A DNA stretch of 64,000 nt from NCBI GenBank assembly GCA_933822405.4, contig CAKOGP040001736.1:2981-66980 (forward strand), written 5' to 3'. Shown here piece after piece: positions 20,737-31,061 of the stretch. The notes under the pieces were generated by a model, which was given only the letters and a program-made list of their open reading frames with translations, was not told the DNA's origin and made no database searches. The first letter of the stretch is position 1; the number at the start of each line of letters is the position of its first letter. The DNA is from Cylindrotheca closterium. Lineage: Eukaryota > Bacillariophyta > Bacillariophyceae > Bacillariales > Bacillariaceae. A program made the position numbers and the translations under genes.

Positions 20737-22207
20737 TTTTTGTAATTGGTGCAAGATATGGAAGAGTGTTGTCGAGAATCGTTTCCGCACCAGAGTGCAG
20801 ATAGCAAGCCTGACGATCAATGACGCGCACTCTGATGTCATTGATGGGCGAGACGTCCAGATCCATTTTGGGTCGTATCGCATTCTCCTCTCTTTCCCCA
20901 GCAGCCAATTCCTTGTTGGATTGCCGCATTCTGTGCTTCCAAACAGCTTGGTCCAGTAGCGATAACGTCTCCTTTCGCTCATACAAGTGAATCAAAGCAA
21001 ACAAGCCATGAATCTTATCTTCCCTTTCTTCAGGAACATCTTCCTCGGTGAGTCTGTTCAGTTTCTGGGCAATCTTCAATCTCCAAGGCTCGAAACTTAG
21101 ACAAACTACCCGTCCATCTATCATGGCGTGAAGCACAGCATTAACGAATACCATAGCCCCTGGTGCGTAGCTCCCGATTGCATATCTCAATGCAGTCTTT
21201 CCTTTCACATCAAAATGCCAAAGCTGGTCGATAAGAAATGATGCCTGTTTCAGAAGAAACTGAAATGTCTCAACGTTAGGTCTTGACGACAGTGCCAAGA
21301 TGTGAAATGGTGTCAAGCCAAAGACGTCTTTGGTGTCTGTCGGATAGATCGTTCTGTTGTCTTTCAGATCGCTGACATCGTCACTGTCGAACGTGGAAAT
21401 ATTATGAGCCTGCTGATAAACGAACTTATGAGCCGGCAGACCATCAAATCGATTACTCAGGCAGCCATTCAGAGCGTAGCCATGCCTTTCAAAAGCATTC
21501 ACCAACGCTTCGCAGTGGAGGAATGCCGATGGGTTCACATCACAGGATTTGGGAAGAGCCACACAGATGAGAGAATAGCAATTTTGAAACGCATTTCGCC
21601 GAATCGATTGGAGCGCATTAGATTCAATAGATATCTCTACTGTCTCAAGGCTACCACAGCCCGTAAAGGCCATCAAACCAATGTATATGACCGAGGATGG
21701 CACAAGTACCCGAGACAAACCCCAACAGTGCCCAAAAGCTCCCGATTCAATGGTTTCCAGCCCCATCGGAAGTTCCACGTAGCGTAGCGCTTGACAATCC
21801 CAAAAGGCATTGACTCCAATCTCCACCACGGTAGATGGAATATTGACCTTGACCAAGGAGACACAACGCATAAAGCAAGCATGAGGAATCGCCGTCAAAC
21901 CTTCTGGAAGACCCGCAGTCTCCAAAGATTTACAATCACAAAAGGCGCCTGATTGAATGATTCCCACTGACGAAGGAATTGAAATTGTCTTGAGAGCTTG
22001 GCAGTTGTTGAAAGCATTCTCCTCAATCACCTTTAGGCCCAGTGGCAAACGAACTATTGTCAATGAAATATAGTTGTGGAAGGCTGCGGAGTGAATGCTA
22101 GTGACATGAGACGCCACCTCCACATCATTCACAGTTGCTGGTACATCACTGTCTTCATCTTCGCCTTGGTAGATGAAAGATACGGGGCCAGAGGATGCCA
22201 TTGTCAT
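20723..22207 (-). CDS. BspA-type leucine-rich repeat protein
   Basis: 494 aa. Residues about 30-215 hold seven to eight 23-residue LRR_5/BspA-like repeats (IPSSVGIIQSGAFCDCKSLE, then LPEGLTAIPHACFMRC). The second half has one or two ankyrin-like segments (GLTPFHILALSS; GKTALRYAIGSY) and a charged C-terminus. This LRR class with an ankyrin-like tail is common in diatom gene sets; the role is presumably protein binding. No signal peptide or membrane span is seen. The stop lies inside the TPR relic of the other strand. Confidence 0.85.
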   Translation of the reverse strand: MTMASSGPVSFIYQGEDEDSDVPATVNDVEVASHVTSIHSAAFHNYISLTIVRLPLGLKVIEENAFNNCQALKTISIPSSVGIIQSGAFCDCKSLETAGLPEGLTAIPHACFMRCVSLVKVNIPSTVVEIGVNAFWDCQALRYVELPMGLETIESGAFGHCWGLSRVLVPSSVIYIGLMAFTGCGSLETVEISIESNALQSIRRNAFQNCYSLICVALPKSCDVNPSAFLHCEALVNAFERHGYALNGCLSNRFDGLPAHKFVYQQAHNISTFDSDDVSDLKDNRTIYPTDTKDVFGLTPFHILALSSRPNVETFQFLLKQASFLIDQLWHFDVKGKTALRYAIGSYAPGAMVFVNAVLHAMIDGRVVCLSFEPWRLKIAQKLNRLTEEDVPEEREDKIHGLFALIHLYERKETLSLLDQAVWKHRMRQSNKELAAGEREENAIRPKMDLDVSPINDIRVRVIDRQACYLHSGAETILDNTLPYLAPITKTIAF

Positions 22208-22644
22208 GCAGTAATATAGTATACCGGTAGCGTTCCGATGAGTTTTCTGTTAAAATCAACGCATATATATCTCATCTCGCATCGTTGGTCGAATGGTGAT
22301 GTGCAAGGAACCCGGAGAAAGAGGAACTGGGTATATTGTTGAACAATAATACTGTACCGGGGTAATGTAGGTATTTTGCTCATATGTCCGTTACTGTATA
22401 GGCATGGTCCCAAACAAAAATCGTAGGTAAAACAAGAATGCTTCCAAGTTATGGCAGGGCGTTTAGAATTTTACAATAATTGATTCACTCATCCCATGGC
22501 ACTTGTTGCATTCATTCTATGGCTTGTGATATTGCGGTTCATTCCAGATTAGTAGTGACTGGCTTCCTGTCCCTAAGCTAGCAATCACTACAAAATCATT
22601 TACTAAACAATAAGAATGAATTAATATTTTTTTAAAAATAATCC
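22208..22644. other. Intergenic, no gene seen
   Basis: AT-rich sequence between two minus-strand genes; no ORF with recognisable features. Confidence 0.5.
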
Positions 22645-24369
22645 TCAATACACCAATTCATTGTGCATGAGCAATCCATTTAGCAAATCATCCATACTTT
22701 CATCCGGTTCAAAATTCCATTCCGGATCATTTTCTCGGATTTTGGCAATGGGGATTGACTTTGGTTCCAAAGCCGGCGGTGCTGCTGGTGGTGGTGGAGG
22801 AGGCGGCGGTGGTTGTAGGTTGGCCAAATATTGATCATTGGGGGCAATCACGACAGTAGTACTAGTGTCCTGTACACCCATTATGGGTGGCGGTGGTACA
22901 GGTGGATTGGTAACAACGACGACATGTGGATCAACACCAGCAACAACACCAGGAGTACCAGTGCTGGGACATTCGCCACTGCAATCCATTTCCCCACAGG
23001 TATATTTGGATTGCCACTTGATGACTCGTTCCGATGGAGGAACTGCAGCCGTGAATGGTGCCTTGTTTCGTTTGATGGGATCCACTCCATGATAACATTC
23101 GACCATGTCTCCCACAATAAAGTCAATGTGTGGTACTCCATCTTTGGGATGATGAATAATGGGTTTGTGACCACATTGACCATCAAGTCGGTGAATGTGC
23201 AAACCAGTTTGGTTGTGACACGGTTTTTTGTTGTGATTGTGGTTGTGATTGTGATGACCTTGATGATGCTTCTTTTTGTTGTGGGGGTGGTCAAAGGAGT
23301 TAGTCGTCATGGTGGATCGTGTTCGTTTGTTTCCTGTAGCCACGACTTTATTTCCGTCAGAATGCAATTGTTGAATCCAATCGGGATGATGCTTTTCCAT
23401 TAGGCCACCGAGTCGTTTGCCTTCGGTTTGCCAGGCCTGGAAACAAAACTGCAAATGTTGCTTTGACAAAGGAGCATAGTCGTCGTCCAGATCAGCGTCG
23501 GCAAGCACCAGACACTTGTCGTACAATGCCTTGGATTCAATTTGGTGCAATCGTAGAGCGACCTTTTTTTGTTTTTGACGAGTCGTGGAAATCGAAGATG
23601 ATTTGTCATCACAGCACTGCGATTGCTGATCTCGCGCCATGACAAGGCTGCTTAAAGTTGTTCGATTGGAAGCAATCGTTTCCGCCAGCTGTTGCAATGT
23701 GAGACCAACGGACTGCGCGGATTCCAGGAGAGACGCAATCGCTGTTGCATCTGTATTGGTGGTCTCAATAATGGCAGCACCATCATCATGGTGATGATGA
23801 TGATGATGATGATGTTGTTGTTGTTGCGAACAGGCAGCTTCTTGTTCTGCTAGTAGTGTTGGTGTGGATGGCTGGTGATTGTGTTCATGTTTTGAATGGG
23901 CACAGATAGTCGGATTCTTTGGGGGAGGAGTCGAACATGAATCATGATCCCCACCATGATCCATAGTCTTACTTCCCTTCTTTTCTCCATGTTTCTTTTG
24001 TCGTTTGGCCAATCGCAGTCGTCGACTGAGCTGATTTTTGCGCTGTCCCAAGGTGACCTTGTCCTCATCCACTGTGGTTGCCGAATCATCCGAAGGGTAA
24101 TCAAAACCACCAATGACCAAAGCATCATAAAGGGAAATGGAAGGATCGGCCATTCTTGCTGCCACGGCCTTGTGCATACGAATATCTCCTCGTCGGCCTG
24201 TCAAATGGCTGGAATTGGCCGCCGCGATTGCTGCTGGGGAAAGGCGTTCTTGTCTTGGCCGTTTTGTGGTCGTGGTGGTGGACATGTTTTCATCATGATT
24301 ATTAGTAGAGGGTGAGGATGAGGATGAGGATGATTCCTTCACACCCTCGGTCAAGATAGAATTCGACAT
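22645..24369 (-). CDS. Low-complexity nuclear-type protein, function unknown
   Basis: 574 aa. After a Ser/Thr-rich head comes a basic KRPRQER that could be a nuclear signal. The best conserved-looking block is HKAVAARMADPSISLYDALV followed by GGFDYP, an acidic gap and QRKNQLSRRLRLAKRQ. I believe this arrangement recurs in diatom hypothetical proteins, but I cannot name a domain. The middle has a His run (near residue 185-195) and a histidine/asparagine-rich zone. The C-terminal third has Pro runs and a Cys-rich CGEMDCSGEC. A DNA or RNA role is only a guess from the basic block. Confidence 0.65.
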   Translation of the reverse strand: MSNSILTEGVKESSSSSSSPSTNNHDENMSTTTTTKRPRQERLSPAAIAAANSSHLTGRRGDIRMHKAVAARMADPSISLYDALVIGGFDYPSDDSATTVDEDKVTLGQRKNQLSRRLRLAKRQKKHGEKKGSKTMDHGGDHDSCSTPPPKNPTICAHSKHEHNHQPSTPTLLAEQEAACSQQQQHHHHHHHHHDDGAAIIETTNTDATAIASLLESAQSVGLTLQQLAETIASNRTTLSSLVMARDQQSQCCDDKSSSISTTRQKQKKVALRLHQIESKALYDKCLVLADADLDDDYAPLSKQHLQFCFQAWQTEGKRLGGLMEKHHPDWIQQLHSDGNKVVATGNKRTRSTMTTNSFDHPHNKKKHHQGHHNHNHNHNKKPCHNQTGLHIHRLDGQCGHKPIIHHPKDGVPHIDFIVGDMVECYHGVDPIKRNKAPFTAAVPPSERVIKWQSKYTCGEMDCSGECPSTGTPGVVAGVDPHVVVVTNPPVPPPPIMGVQDTSTTVVIAPNDQYLANLQPPPPPPPPPAAPPALEPKSIPIAKIRENDPEWNFEPDESMDDLLNGLLMHNELVY

Positions 24370-25108
24370 TTGCTCTGATGAATGATTGGATTTTGTAATC
24401 TGAAAGGTGCAGGGAAACTTGGAAGCGACTGAAGTAATGTTGCAATGCCAAAGTGTGTTTCAGTAATATTTGAATGACAGGAAAATTCAGAGCCTGTTGA
24501 TTGTACCGGTATGGCTGTGCTTGTTGCTTGCTTTACTTGGAACCTCACTTTATTGAGGATTGATAGATTATGAGTCAGTCGATCCGTCCCGTCGACTGTG
24601 ATGCTGTACGAATTAAAAGAGATGGTGTCGAATGGCAATGAAATGCAATGAGAACGTTCACAAGGTTCGCGAATGCTGAAGTTGATGGTGCTGAGGATGG
24701 CGGTCACTATGAGGCCTCTCCTGCTACCGTATGCTCCAAAAAGAGGCTTCTCGAAATCGAAAGAAAAAGCCTGACGTTTTGGACCCAGTCGACCTAAATT
24801 GCAGTTGATCCCTTCGACTCGACTCGACTCGACTCCCACAGAAACGAGAAAATCGAAAACGCGCGCATCAAAATACCAACTTCAACATCGTCTTTCGCAA
24901 ACGGGAACATATTTGGTGCGCTTATTGCGACAGTTGGGACCGCGAGCACCGCCAATGATATAAAATATGTGTTGTTGACACAGCACCACAGGACCCTCAG
25001 CAACTCGTCTGTCTGTCGTCCAATTTAAACGGGGGGAAGCACTTTTCTCTAGTCTTCCCCCATTATGTTTTGCAGTCAAATTTAGGGGCCCCAAGTTCTA
25101 CTTTTGGG
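24370..25108. other. Intergenic ahead of 20-bp repeat array
   Basis: Contains a cgact 5-bp repeat (about 24814-24836) and an 8-bp inverted repeat gggggaag/cttccccc (25032-25039 and 25054-25061). No gene supported. Confidence 0.5.
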
Positions 25109-25351
25109 TCGAATCGAAACACGACAAACCAGTTCGAAACACGACAACAGATTCCGAAACGCGACAACAGAATTTGAAAGACGACAAACCAATTCGAAAG
25201 ACGACAAACTCGAATGAAACACGACAAATCAATTTGAAACACGACAAACTTGAATGAAACACGACAAACTCGAATGAAACACGACAAATCAATTCGAAAG
25301 ACGACAAATCAATTTCGAAAGACGACAAATCAATTCAAAAGACGACGACAA
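25109..25351. repeat. Array 1 of exact 20-bp repeats (12 units)
   Basis: The core acgacaa starts at 25121, 25141, 25161 (gcgacaa), 25181, 25201 and so on every 20 bases to 25301, then 25322 and 25342. Each core is preceded by gaaac or gaaag and followed by a variable segment such as accaattc, actcgaat or atcaattt. Only the last step breaks the 20-base phase. No coding meaning is supported; 20 is not a multiple of three. Confidence 0.95.
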
Positions 25352-25382
25352 CAAAATTCATCACGCCCGTCTAAACCTGTTC

Positions 25383-25832
25383 ATGGTCCAAAGTAGAAGC
25401 GACGGACGGCAGAAAAACCAGGAAAATACGCTCATGTGCGAGAACTATCGCTACGTCAAGGTCATGAAGGAAGGCGACAACATGCCTTTTTTGGAGGACC
25501 CGGTGAAACATTGGCTCCAGGCGGGAAGGAGCCTAATATCAAGTGGCATCATTGAAAGGCACAAAGGATTCCATTTGGAGATGTGACGACAATTGTTACT
25601 AAACTCGAATCCAACAATAAACAGGATTTGGATTATTATCAAGCTCCATGATCCGACTTCTCGCAATATTCTTATTGCCAAGCTTCCCGTTCTCAAGTTT
25701 GAGTTCTACTACAACCCAGATACGGTTGTCTCCAACTATGATCGGGCTACTGGCGCCTCAACTGGTTCGACGAGTGTCACAATCAGTTTAGATGACATGT
25801 CAAAGGAAATGCATGATCGAGCAGAATTTTGA
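25383..25832 (+). pseudogene. Unknown ORF interrupted by one TGA
   Basis: 67 codons from ATG 25383 end at TGA 25584-25586, and the same frame continues for about 80 more codons to 25832. The translation is not low-complexity (for example EDPVKHWLQAGRSLISSGII, then KLPVLKFEFYYNPDTVVSNY), suggesting a once-coding sequence. It sits directly after repeat array 1. Family not recognised. Confidence 0.35.
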
Positions 25833-26602
25833 AAGAAATGCTTTTCAAAGAACATTTTATATCTATCTGTTGAGATTTGTATCACATGTTGTAGTGAAGT
25901 AGCAGGGATGGTAGGATATATGTATAATACGCTGGTCTTTTGCTGGTCTAGAACTCTTGTTTATTGTCTTTAGATGTAGAGTGGTGAAAACTGCTCTTGA
26001 ATGGAATGGGACCACGCATCCACAATTGCCGATTGTCCACTACCGAAATTCCAAACCCGTGGCTTATTATTGTATCTGTGAAGGTAGTATCGGGGATCTT
26101 GACTGCAGTCCGAATGAGAAGGCTCATTGATCGATCCAACGGTGACTACCATCCGTCGACAGCACCCAACTCATACCTTTCTGACTAGTTTCTTCCCTTA
26201 CAAAATCACGTCTTGAATCTTTTTGATCGTTTCCCATGTTTTGATCGTTGACCAAAAAACTACTTTTCGAAGACAGTAAAGCCCCATTAAGAAGTACTTA
26301 AGATCTTCGTCTCCTTCGTTGATCTTGGTGTCTGCAATGTTGCTTAGTTGCAGGTCGGTCTAGATCCAAACTGCACGGCAAGGAGAGACTCCAAAATGGT
26401 GCTTGAAGTGGAAGACATTCGCCTTTCCCCTTCGCACATTTGATTCCCTTCCACACGTATCCCCAATGGAGAAAGGCCGTGATATTCGTCATCTCTGATG
26501 GAGTGAGGATGTGGTTCATGGGCGGATCTTCGTCCGATGATAAGATCATGAGAGATAGGCGAGAATGCTGCATATGTATTTCCATCCGACAACTTCAAGC
26601 TG
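25833..26602. other. Between the two 20-bp arrays, no gene seen
   Basis: Short ORFs on both strands without family motifs; possibly decayed sequence of a compound element bounded by the arrays. Confidence 0.4.
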
Positions 26603-26880
26603 AAACAAAGACGACAAGATTTTTCGAAAGACGACAAGATTTTTTGAAAGACGACAAGAAATTTCGAAAGACGACAAGAAATTTCGAAAGACGACAAGAT
26701 TTTTCGAAAGACGACAAGAAATTTCGAAAGACGACAAGATTTTTCGAAAGACGACAAGATTTTTCGAAAGACGACAAGATTTTTCGAAAGACGACAAGAA
26801 ATTTCGAAAGACGACAAACCAATTCGAAAGACGACAAACTCGAATGAAACACGACAAATCAATTTGAAACACGACAAAAT
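26603..26880. repeat. Array 2 of exact 20-bp repeats (14 units)
   Basis: The core acgacaa begins at 26611 and recurs every 20 bases without exception to 26871. Most units read TTCGAAAGACGACAAGATTT or the variant ending AGAAATT; the last units are the cc-aattc, ct-cgaat and tc-aattt types of array 1. Positions 26806-26878 are identical to 25176-25248 (73 bp, offset 1630). Confidence 0.96.
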
Positions 26881-27143
26881 ATTTTTCGGAAAACCGTAAT
26901 GCCCCCTTTTAAACAACTCCCCCTAAAGAATCATGTATCCGCTCCCCGTAAATTCAATACGCAAAATCCCCCTTAAAACGACGAAGGACGGACGAGTTGC
27001 GGAGGGTCCAGATATCAACAATATCAACACCAATATATCTATACGGTACCGGTATCAATACGCACAACTGTATTATAATACTGTATATTATTATAATACA
27101 TAGTCCTACCGGTAATATAAAGCTAGCTCGATCGCAATGAAGG

Positions 27144-30100
27144 ATGGACAACATCACCATATCCTTCAGTCAGAGGAGCGACGGTTCCGATGATTTGTCC
27201 AGCAAACGATCCAAGGCAACTTTACTCCGCGAAAACCATGCTCTCAACTTTCAATTCTTGCGAGAGGGCAGTCTCTTTGACCGATCCCAGCAAATTGAAA
27301 ACATCAAACAAGCCTTGCAAAGACGACTTGCACCCAATTCCAAGCCGGAAATGATACTCATTGCTGGTTTGCCCGGAACTGGAAAGACGGTACTGGCACG
27401 CAAACTCAAACACCCGGTCCAAGAACAAGGGGGGTACTTTGTCATGGGAAAGTTTGATCAATTAAAACAATCCCAACCCTTTGCTCCTTTGGTGGCGGCC
27501 ATGACGGAATTTATCCGACTAGTTCTGAAACAAGACAATGCCTTGGTGGACGAAATTGCTTCACAAGTCTCATTGCAAGTGGGAAACGACATTGGAGTCT
27601 TGACCCTGTTGGTGCCAGCCGTATTGGAATTGGTGGGACGACCGGACGAAGGATCCTTATTTACCCTGAAGAGTGCCAATGCCCAAGACCGTCTCAAAGG
27701 AATCTTGGTCAAATTCTTAAAGGCTGCTTGTTCCAGTAGTCATCCGCTAGTTTTGGTCATGGACGATCTGCAGTGGGCGGATTCTGGTTCGTTAGAATTA
27801 TTGGAAGCAGTCGTCAGTGATCATGATAATCACGCTTTGGCAGTAGTAGGAACCTGCCGATCCAATGAGGTTTCCTATGGACACGACTTGTCGGTGATAT
27901 TACGACGACTAGAAGACGAACAGAATGTATCGATAAACACCATTGATGTCGGTTGCTTGTCAATTCAAGCTACCAACGCGATGATTGCCTCTGTCCTAAA
28001 ATCTCCAGAATCCGACTGCTTTGGAGTCACCAATATCATTTATAGCAAGACCAAAGGCAATGTCTTCTTCACGGTCGAATATTTGAAGGCCCTCTATGTC
28101 GAAAATGTGCTCAAAAAGGACCCCACCACTCGCATGTGGTTGTGGGACGATGAAATATGGGCGGCCAAGTTTGAGCAGGCGGATACGATACTCCACCTGA
28201 TCATTGCCCGCATTCAAAAATTGCCAGAAGGATGTCAAACATTTTTGCTGTACGCCGCCTGTTTGGGGACGGAACTGGACGAAGACTTGCTGTTTCAGAT
28301 TTTTGGGGACACGCTCAAGGTGGGCGTCGAAGAAAAGAGTCACCTGTGCGACGCGGTGGGACCCGTGTCGCAGGTCAATCTCGAGGACGCCATTGAACAA
28401 AGTGTGCTCAAAGGCATCATTCTGAAAGAGCCGCATTCGTCCACCTATCGGTTTTGTCATGATCTAGTCAAGGAGGCAGCTTACAATTTGGTACCAAAAA
28501 GCGAGCTACCTCGGTTGCACATGTCGTTGGGGCATTTTCTAAGCGAAACGTTCACCCGAGACGAGTTGGAGGACTATATTTTTGTGGTGGTGGACCAAAT
28601 GTGCCTTGGAATGGAGTGCATAACCAGTGATCGGGAACAAACGCGATTGGCATCACTGTGTTTGTTGGCTGCCAAAAAGGCGATATCCTCCAGTGACTAT
28701 AAAACGTCGTTGAATTTTTTGGAGCGTGGGGTTGCCCAACTAGACTTGAGACAGAGCTGGCGGGACGAGTACGATATGACGTTGGAGTTGTACAACAGTA
28801 TTGCCCAAGCTACATTTCGTTTGGGTGATTTTGCGGGCACCGACAAAGCCATCAGTATTGTCATGGAGAATGCCCGGTCATTTCCTGATAAAATCAATTG
28901 CGTGATGCTACAGATGTATTCCTACGAAGTGAGGCTTCGAGTAAAGGATGTCATTGAGCTTGGATTGGATACCTTGGAGCAACTTGGAGAACCTATTCCG
29001 AAAAATGCTGGGACTCGCCACATTGTCATGGAGCTCTCCAAGATGAAACGAACATTGAAAAAGCGATCCGATTCTTCCATTGCCGGTTTGCAGGACATGA
29101 CGGATCAAACCAAGTTATCAGCCATGGGGGTCTTGAATCTTTTGCTTACTTCCTCTTTTATTGCAATGCCAAAGTTATTTCCGCTGGTGACCTTTAAGCT
29201 TTTGAATCTAACTTTGAATCATGGTGCTTCGGCTGTATCTTCAATGGCTTGTGCCGGGGTGGGTGTTATTATGGCTACCATTGGAGACATTGACACGGGA
29301 TACCGGCTTGGGCAACTCGCACTAATGTTCCTTGGGAGGTATAATGCAGTTAGGAATGAATGGATTCCTCGAGTCTATGTATGGCATTATGCAATGATTG
29401 TCCCCTCCAAGGAACCTATTGGACCAGTATTGGAAAAACTAGAACAAGCACACCAAATTGGATTTGACTGTGGGGATTTTGAAATGGCTATATTTGGACT
29501 GTCCATGCGCATACTCTTTTCCTGGATTGCAGGATATTCATTGATTGACTTGGAACCAAAGATGAAATCGGCCTTGGAGCTGATGAAAGCTCGGAACCAA
29601 AGATTATGGTACGAAGTCTGCCACGTGTCATACGAGGCATTGTTGATACTTATGGACAGGGCTAGCGACCCTTCAGTCACCGGTGGTTGTCTAATGGCGG
29701 AAGAAAACGGATCTGATAAACTGGAGCAGGTGCTGCAAACTGCAAATCTTGAAGTTGGAGTCTATCTGTGTGGAGTTCATATGCATAAGATGGTGACAGC
29801 TTATCACTGTGGGGATTTGGATCTTGCGTTTGAAATGGCCAAACGAAGCCGCAACGCAAGAGTGGTATTTGGAAGGTCCCTTGCTGGTCCATTCCAAGTT
29901 TCGTACGATGCATACATTTGTATGGCCCTGCTCAGACGAGGAAACTTCTCGCCAATTAGAAAATTGCTTCTGCTCCGTCAAGTCCACAGCTGCCTGTCGT
30001 ATCTAAAGAAGAGCGCTGCATCGGCACCAGAAAACTACATACACAAGATCCTTTTGATAGAAGGAGAGATGCTGGCGTACCGCCAGAAGCCGGCACAAGC

Positions 30101-30332
30101 TGTCGCAAAATATACTCGAGCTCGAGAAGAAGCCTGCTCTCATGGTTTCTTAGATGTAGTGGCTATCGCATCTGAGCGAGAGGCGTTGGTGCGAAGGGAC
30201 TTTGGGATGGCAGACCAAATGGAAAGTTATCAGAGGGCAATCGTGTGCTATGAATTATGGGGCGCATACGCCAAGGCAGCTCGGCTGAAGGAAGCATTGT
30301 CTAAGGAGAAGTCAAAGGAGAACTCAGAGTAA
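27144..30332 (+). CDS. STAND-type AAA_16 ATPase with helical C-terminus
   Basis: 1062 aa. An FLREGSLFDR entry motif precedes the NTPase. Walker A is GLPGTGKT at residues 75-82, and Walker B with its partner is LVLVMDDLQWAD near residue 200-212, the MDDLQWAD form typical of AAA_16/PknK-MalT-like predicted ATPases. A winged-helix-like zone follows (CHDLVKEAAYNLVP). From about residue 430 onward the protein is helical and TPR-like without clear repeats. Such STAND proteins act as nucleotide-driven switches in signalling; here no kinase, cyclase or DNA-binding output domain is seen, so the partner is unknown. One uninterrupted exon, with a tataaag at 27116-27122 very close to the ATG. Confidence 0.82.
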   Translation: MDNITISFSQRSDGSDDLSSKRSKATLLRENHALNFQFLREGSLFDRSQQIENIKQALQRRLAPNSKPEMILIAGLPGTGKTVLARKLKHPVQEQGGYFVMGKFDQLKQSQPFAPLVAAMTEFIRLVLKQDNALVDEIASQVSLQVGNDIGVLTLLVPAVLELVGRPDEGSLFTLKSANAQDRLKGILVKFLKAACSSSHPLVLVMDDLQWADSGSLELLEAVVSDHDNHALAVVGTCRSNEVSYGHDLSVILRRLEDEQNVSINTIDVGCLSIQATNAMIASVLKSPESDCFGVTNIIYSKTKGNVFFTVEYLKALYVENVLKKDPTTRMWLWDDEIWAAKFEQADTILHLIIARIQKLPEGCQTFLLYAACLGTELDEDLLFQIFGDTLKVGVEEKSHLCDAVGPVSQVNLEDAIEQSVLKGIILKEPHSSTYRFCHDLVKEAAYNLVPKSELPRLHMSLGHFLSETFTRDELEDYIFVVVDQMCLGMECITSDREQTRLASLCLLAAKKAISSSDYKTSLNFLERGVAQLDLRQSWRDEYDMTLELYNSIAQATFRLGDFAGTDKAISIVMENARSFPDKINCVMLQMYSYEVRLRVKDVIELGLDTLEQLGEPIPKNAGTRHIVMELSKMKRTLKKRSDSSIAGLQDMTDQTKLSAMGVLNLLLTSSFIAMPKLFPLVTFKLLNLTLNHGASAVSSMACAGVGVIMATIGDIDTGYRLGQLALMFLGRYNAVRNEWIPRVYVWHYAMIVPSKEPIGPVLEKLEQAHQIGFDCGDFEMAIFGLSMRILFSWIAGYSLIDLEPKMKSALELMKARNQRLWYEVCHVSYEALLILMDRASDPSVTGGCLMAEENGSDKLEQVLQTANLEVGVYLCGVHMHKMVTAYHCGDLDLAFEMAKRSRNARVVFGRSLAGPFQVSYDAYICMALLRRGNFSPIRKLLLLRQVHSCLSYLKKSAASAPENYIHKILLIEGEMLAYRQKPAQAVAKYTRAREEACSHGFLDVVAIASEREALVRRDFGMADQMESYQRAIVCYELWGAYAKAARLKEALSKEKSKENSE

Positions 30333-31061
30333 GGTTCTCTTCACTGGCTATTGTGGAACCATTTGCTTGACCATTGGTATTTCTTGAACAGAATGAATCA
30401 GCGTTTGGAAGTATGTTTGCGGCTATGTCCATTTTCATCACACCGCAAGAACTGGTTCAACGGACGAGCCTGGCGCCCCGCAACTTATGCCACAATTTTC
30501 TAACGATCCCTCACGACTACAATTTTCACGTTTTGATGAACCCGACGACCATCCTTTTGCATGACGCCAATTGTTCACAAAGCTCATGGCACTTTCATGA
30601 TCATGTCTGAAAGCTAAACCATATCGAAAAGGAATAGATGGACTTTTATCCAAAGGGGAAAGAGATTTGTTTGCCGAAGCAACAATCGCAATGACTGCAA
30701 CGATTGCAACGATCGTTGCCAGCGCTGTTGCCCATGCGAGACGAAGAAACCGAGAGAAGAAGGCTGGTGCTCCTCGTCGCTTCGAGACAAGTAACTGCGC
30801 GCAGCAGTCTTGTGTCTTGTGCCCTAAAATCGCCTCCCTGGCCAAACAAAGATCAAACAGAGCTGAAACAAGTTCAAAGATCGCCACCGATGTCGCACTT
30901 TTTTAAAAGCTGGATAAAGCCCATTATCATATCTGCGGAACACACAGTATTTGACTGGCAGTTGGTAAAACACGCTAGTTATAAAATTAATAGGGCTTAT
31001 CATATAGCCTCTCCATTGATTGCTCACAGAAATATGTTGATCGTTCAACGTCGCCGTCAGA
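30333..31061. other. Convergent intergenic region
   Basis: Lies between the ATPase (plus) and the rhomboid gene (minus). Overlapping ORFs on both strands at 30438-30906 include a hydrophobic Ala/Ile run on either strand, but neither has a family match; I leave them uncalled. Confidence 0.4.

Noticed and set aside
26603..26880. Repeat array as a CRISPR array
   Set aside because: Units are 20 bp with no separate unique spacers, the variable parts recur, no cas genes are present and the context is a eukaryotic nuclear genome.
26344..26916. Minus-strand ORF of 190 codons through repeat array 2 (and similar ORFs in the other frames)
   Set aside because: The 20-bp unit lacks stops in several frames, so long ORFs arise automatically; the peptides are permutations of one repeat and nothing non-repetitive supports coding.
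30438..30906. Overlapping ORFs on both strands with a hydrophobic Ala/Ile run
   Set aside because: Neither strand shows a family motif, and the hydrophobic run is present on both strands because of repetitive sequence; evidence is not sufficient to choose.
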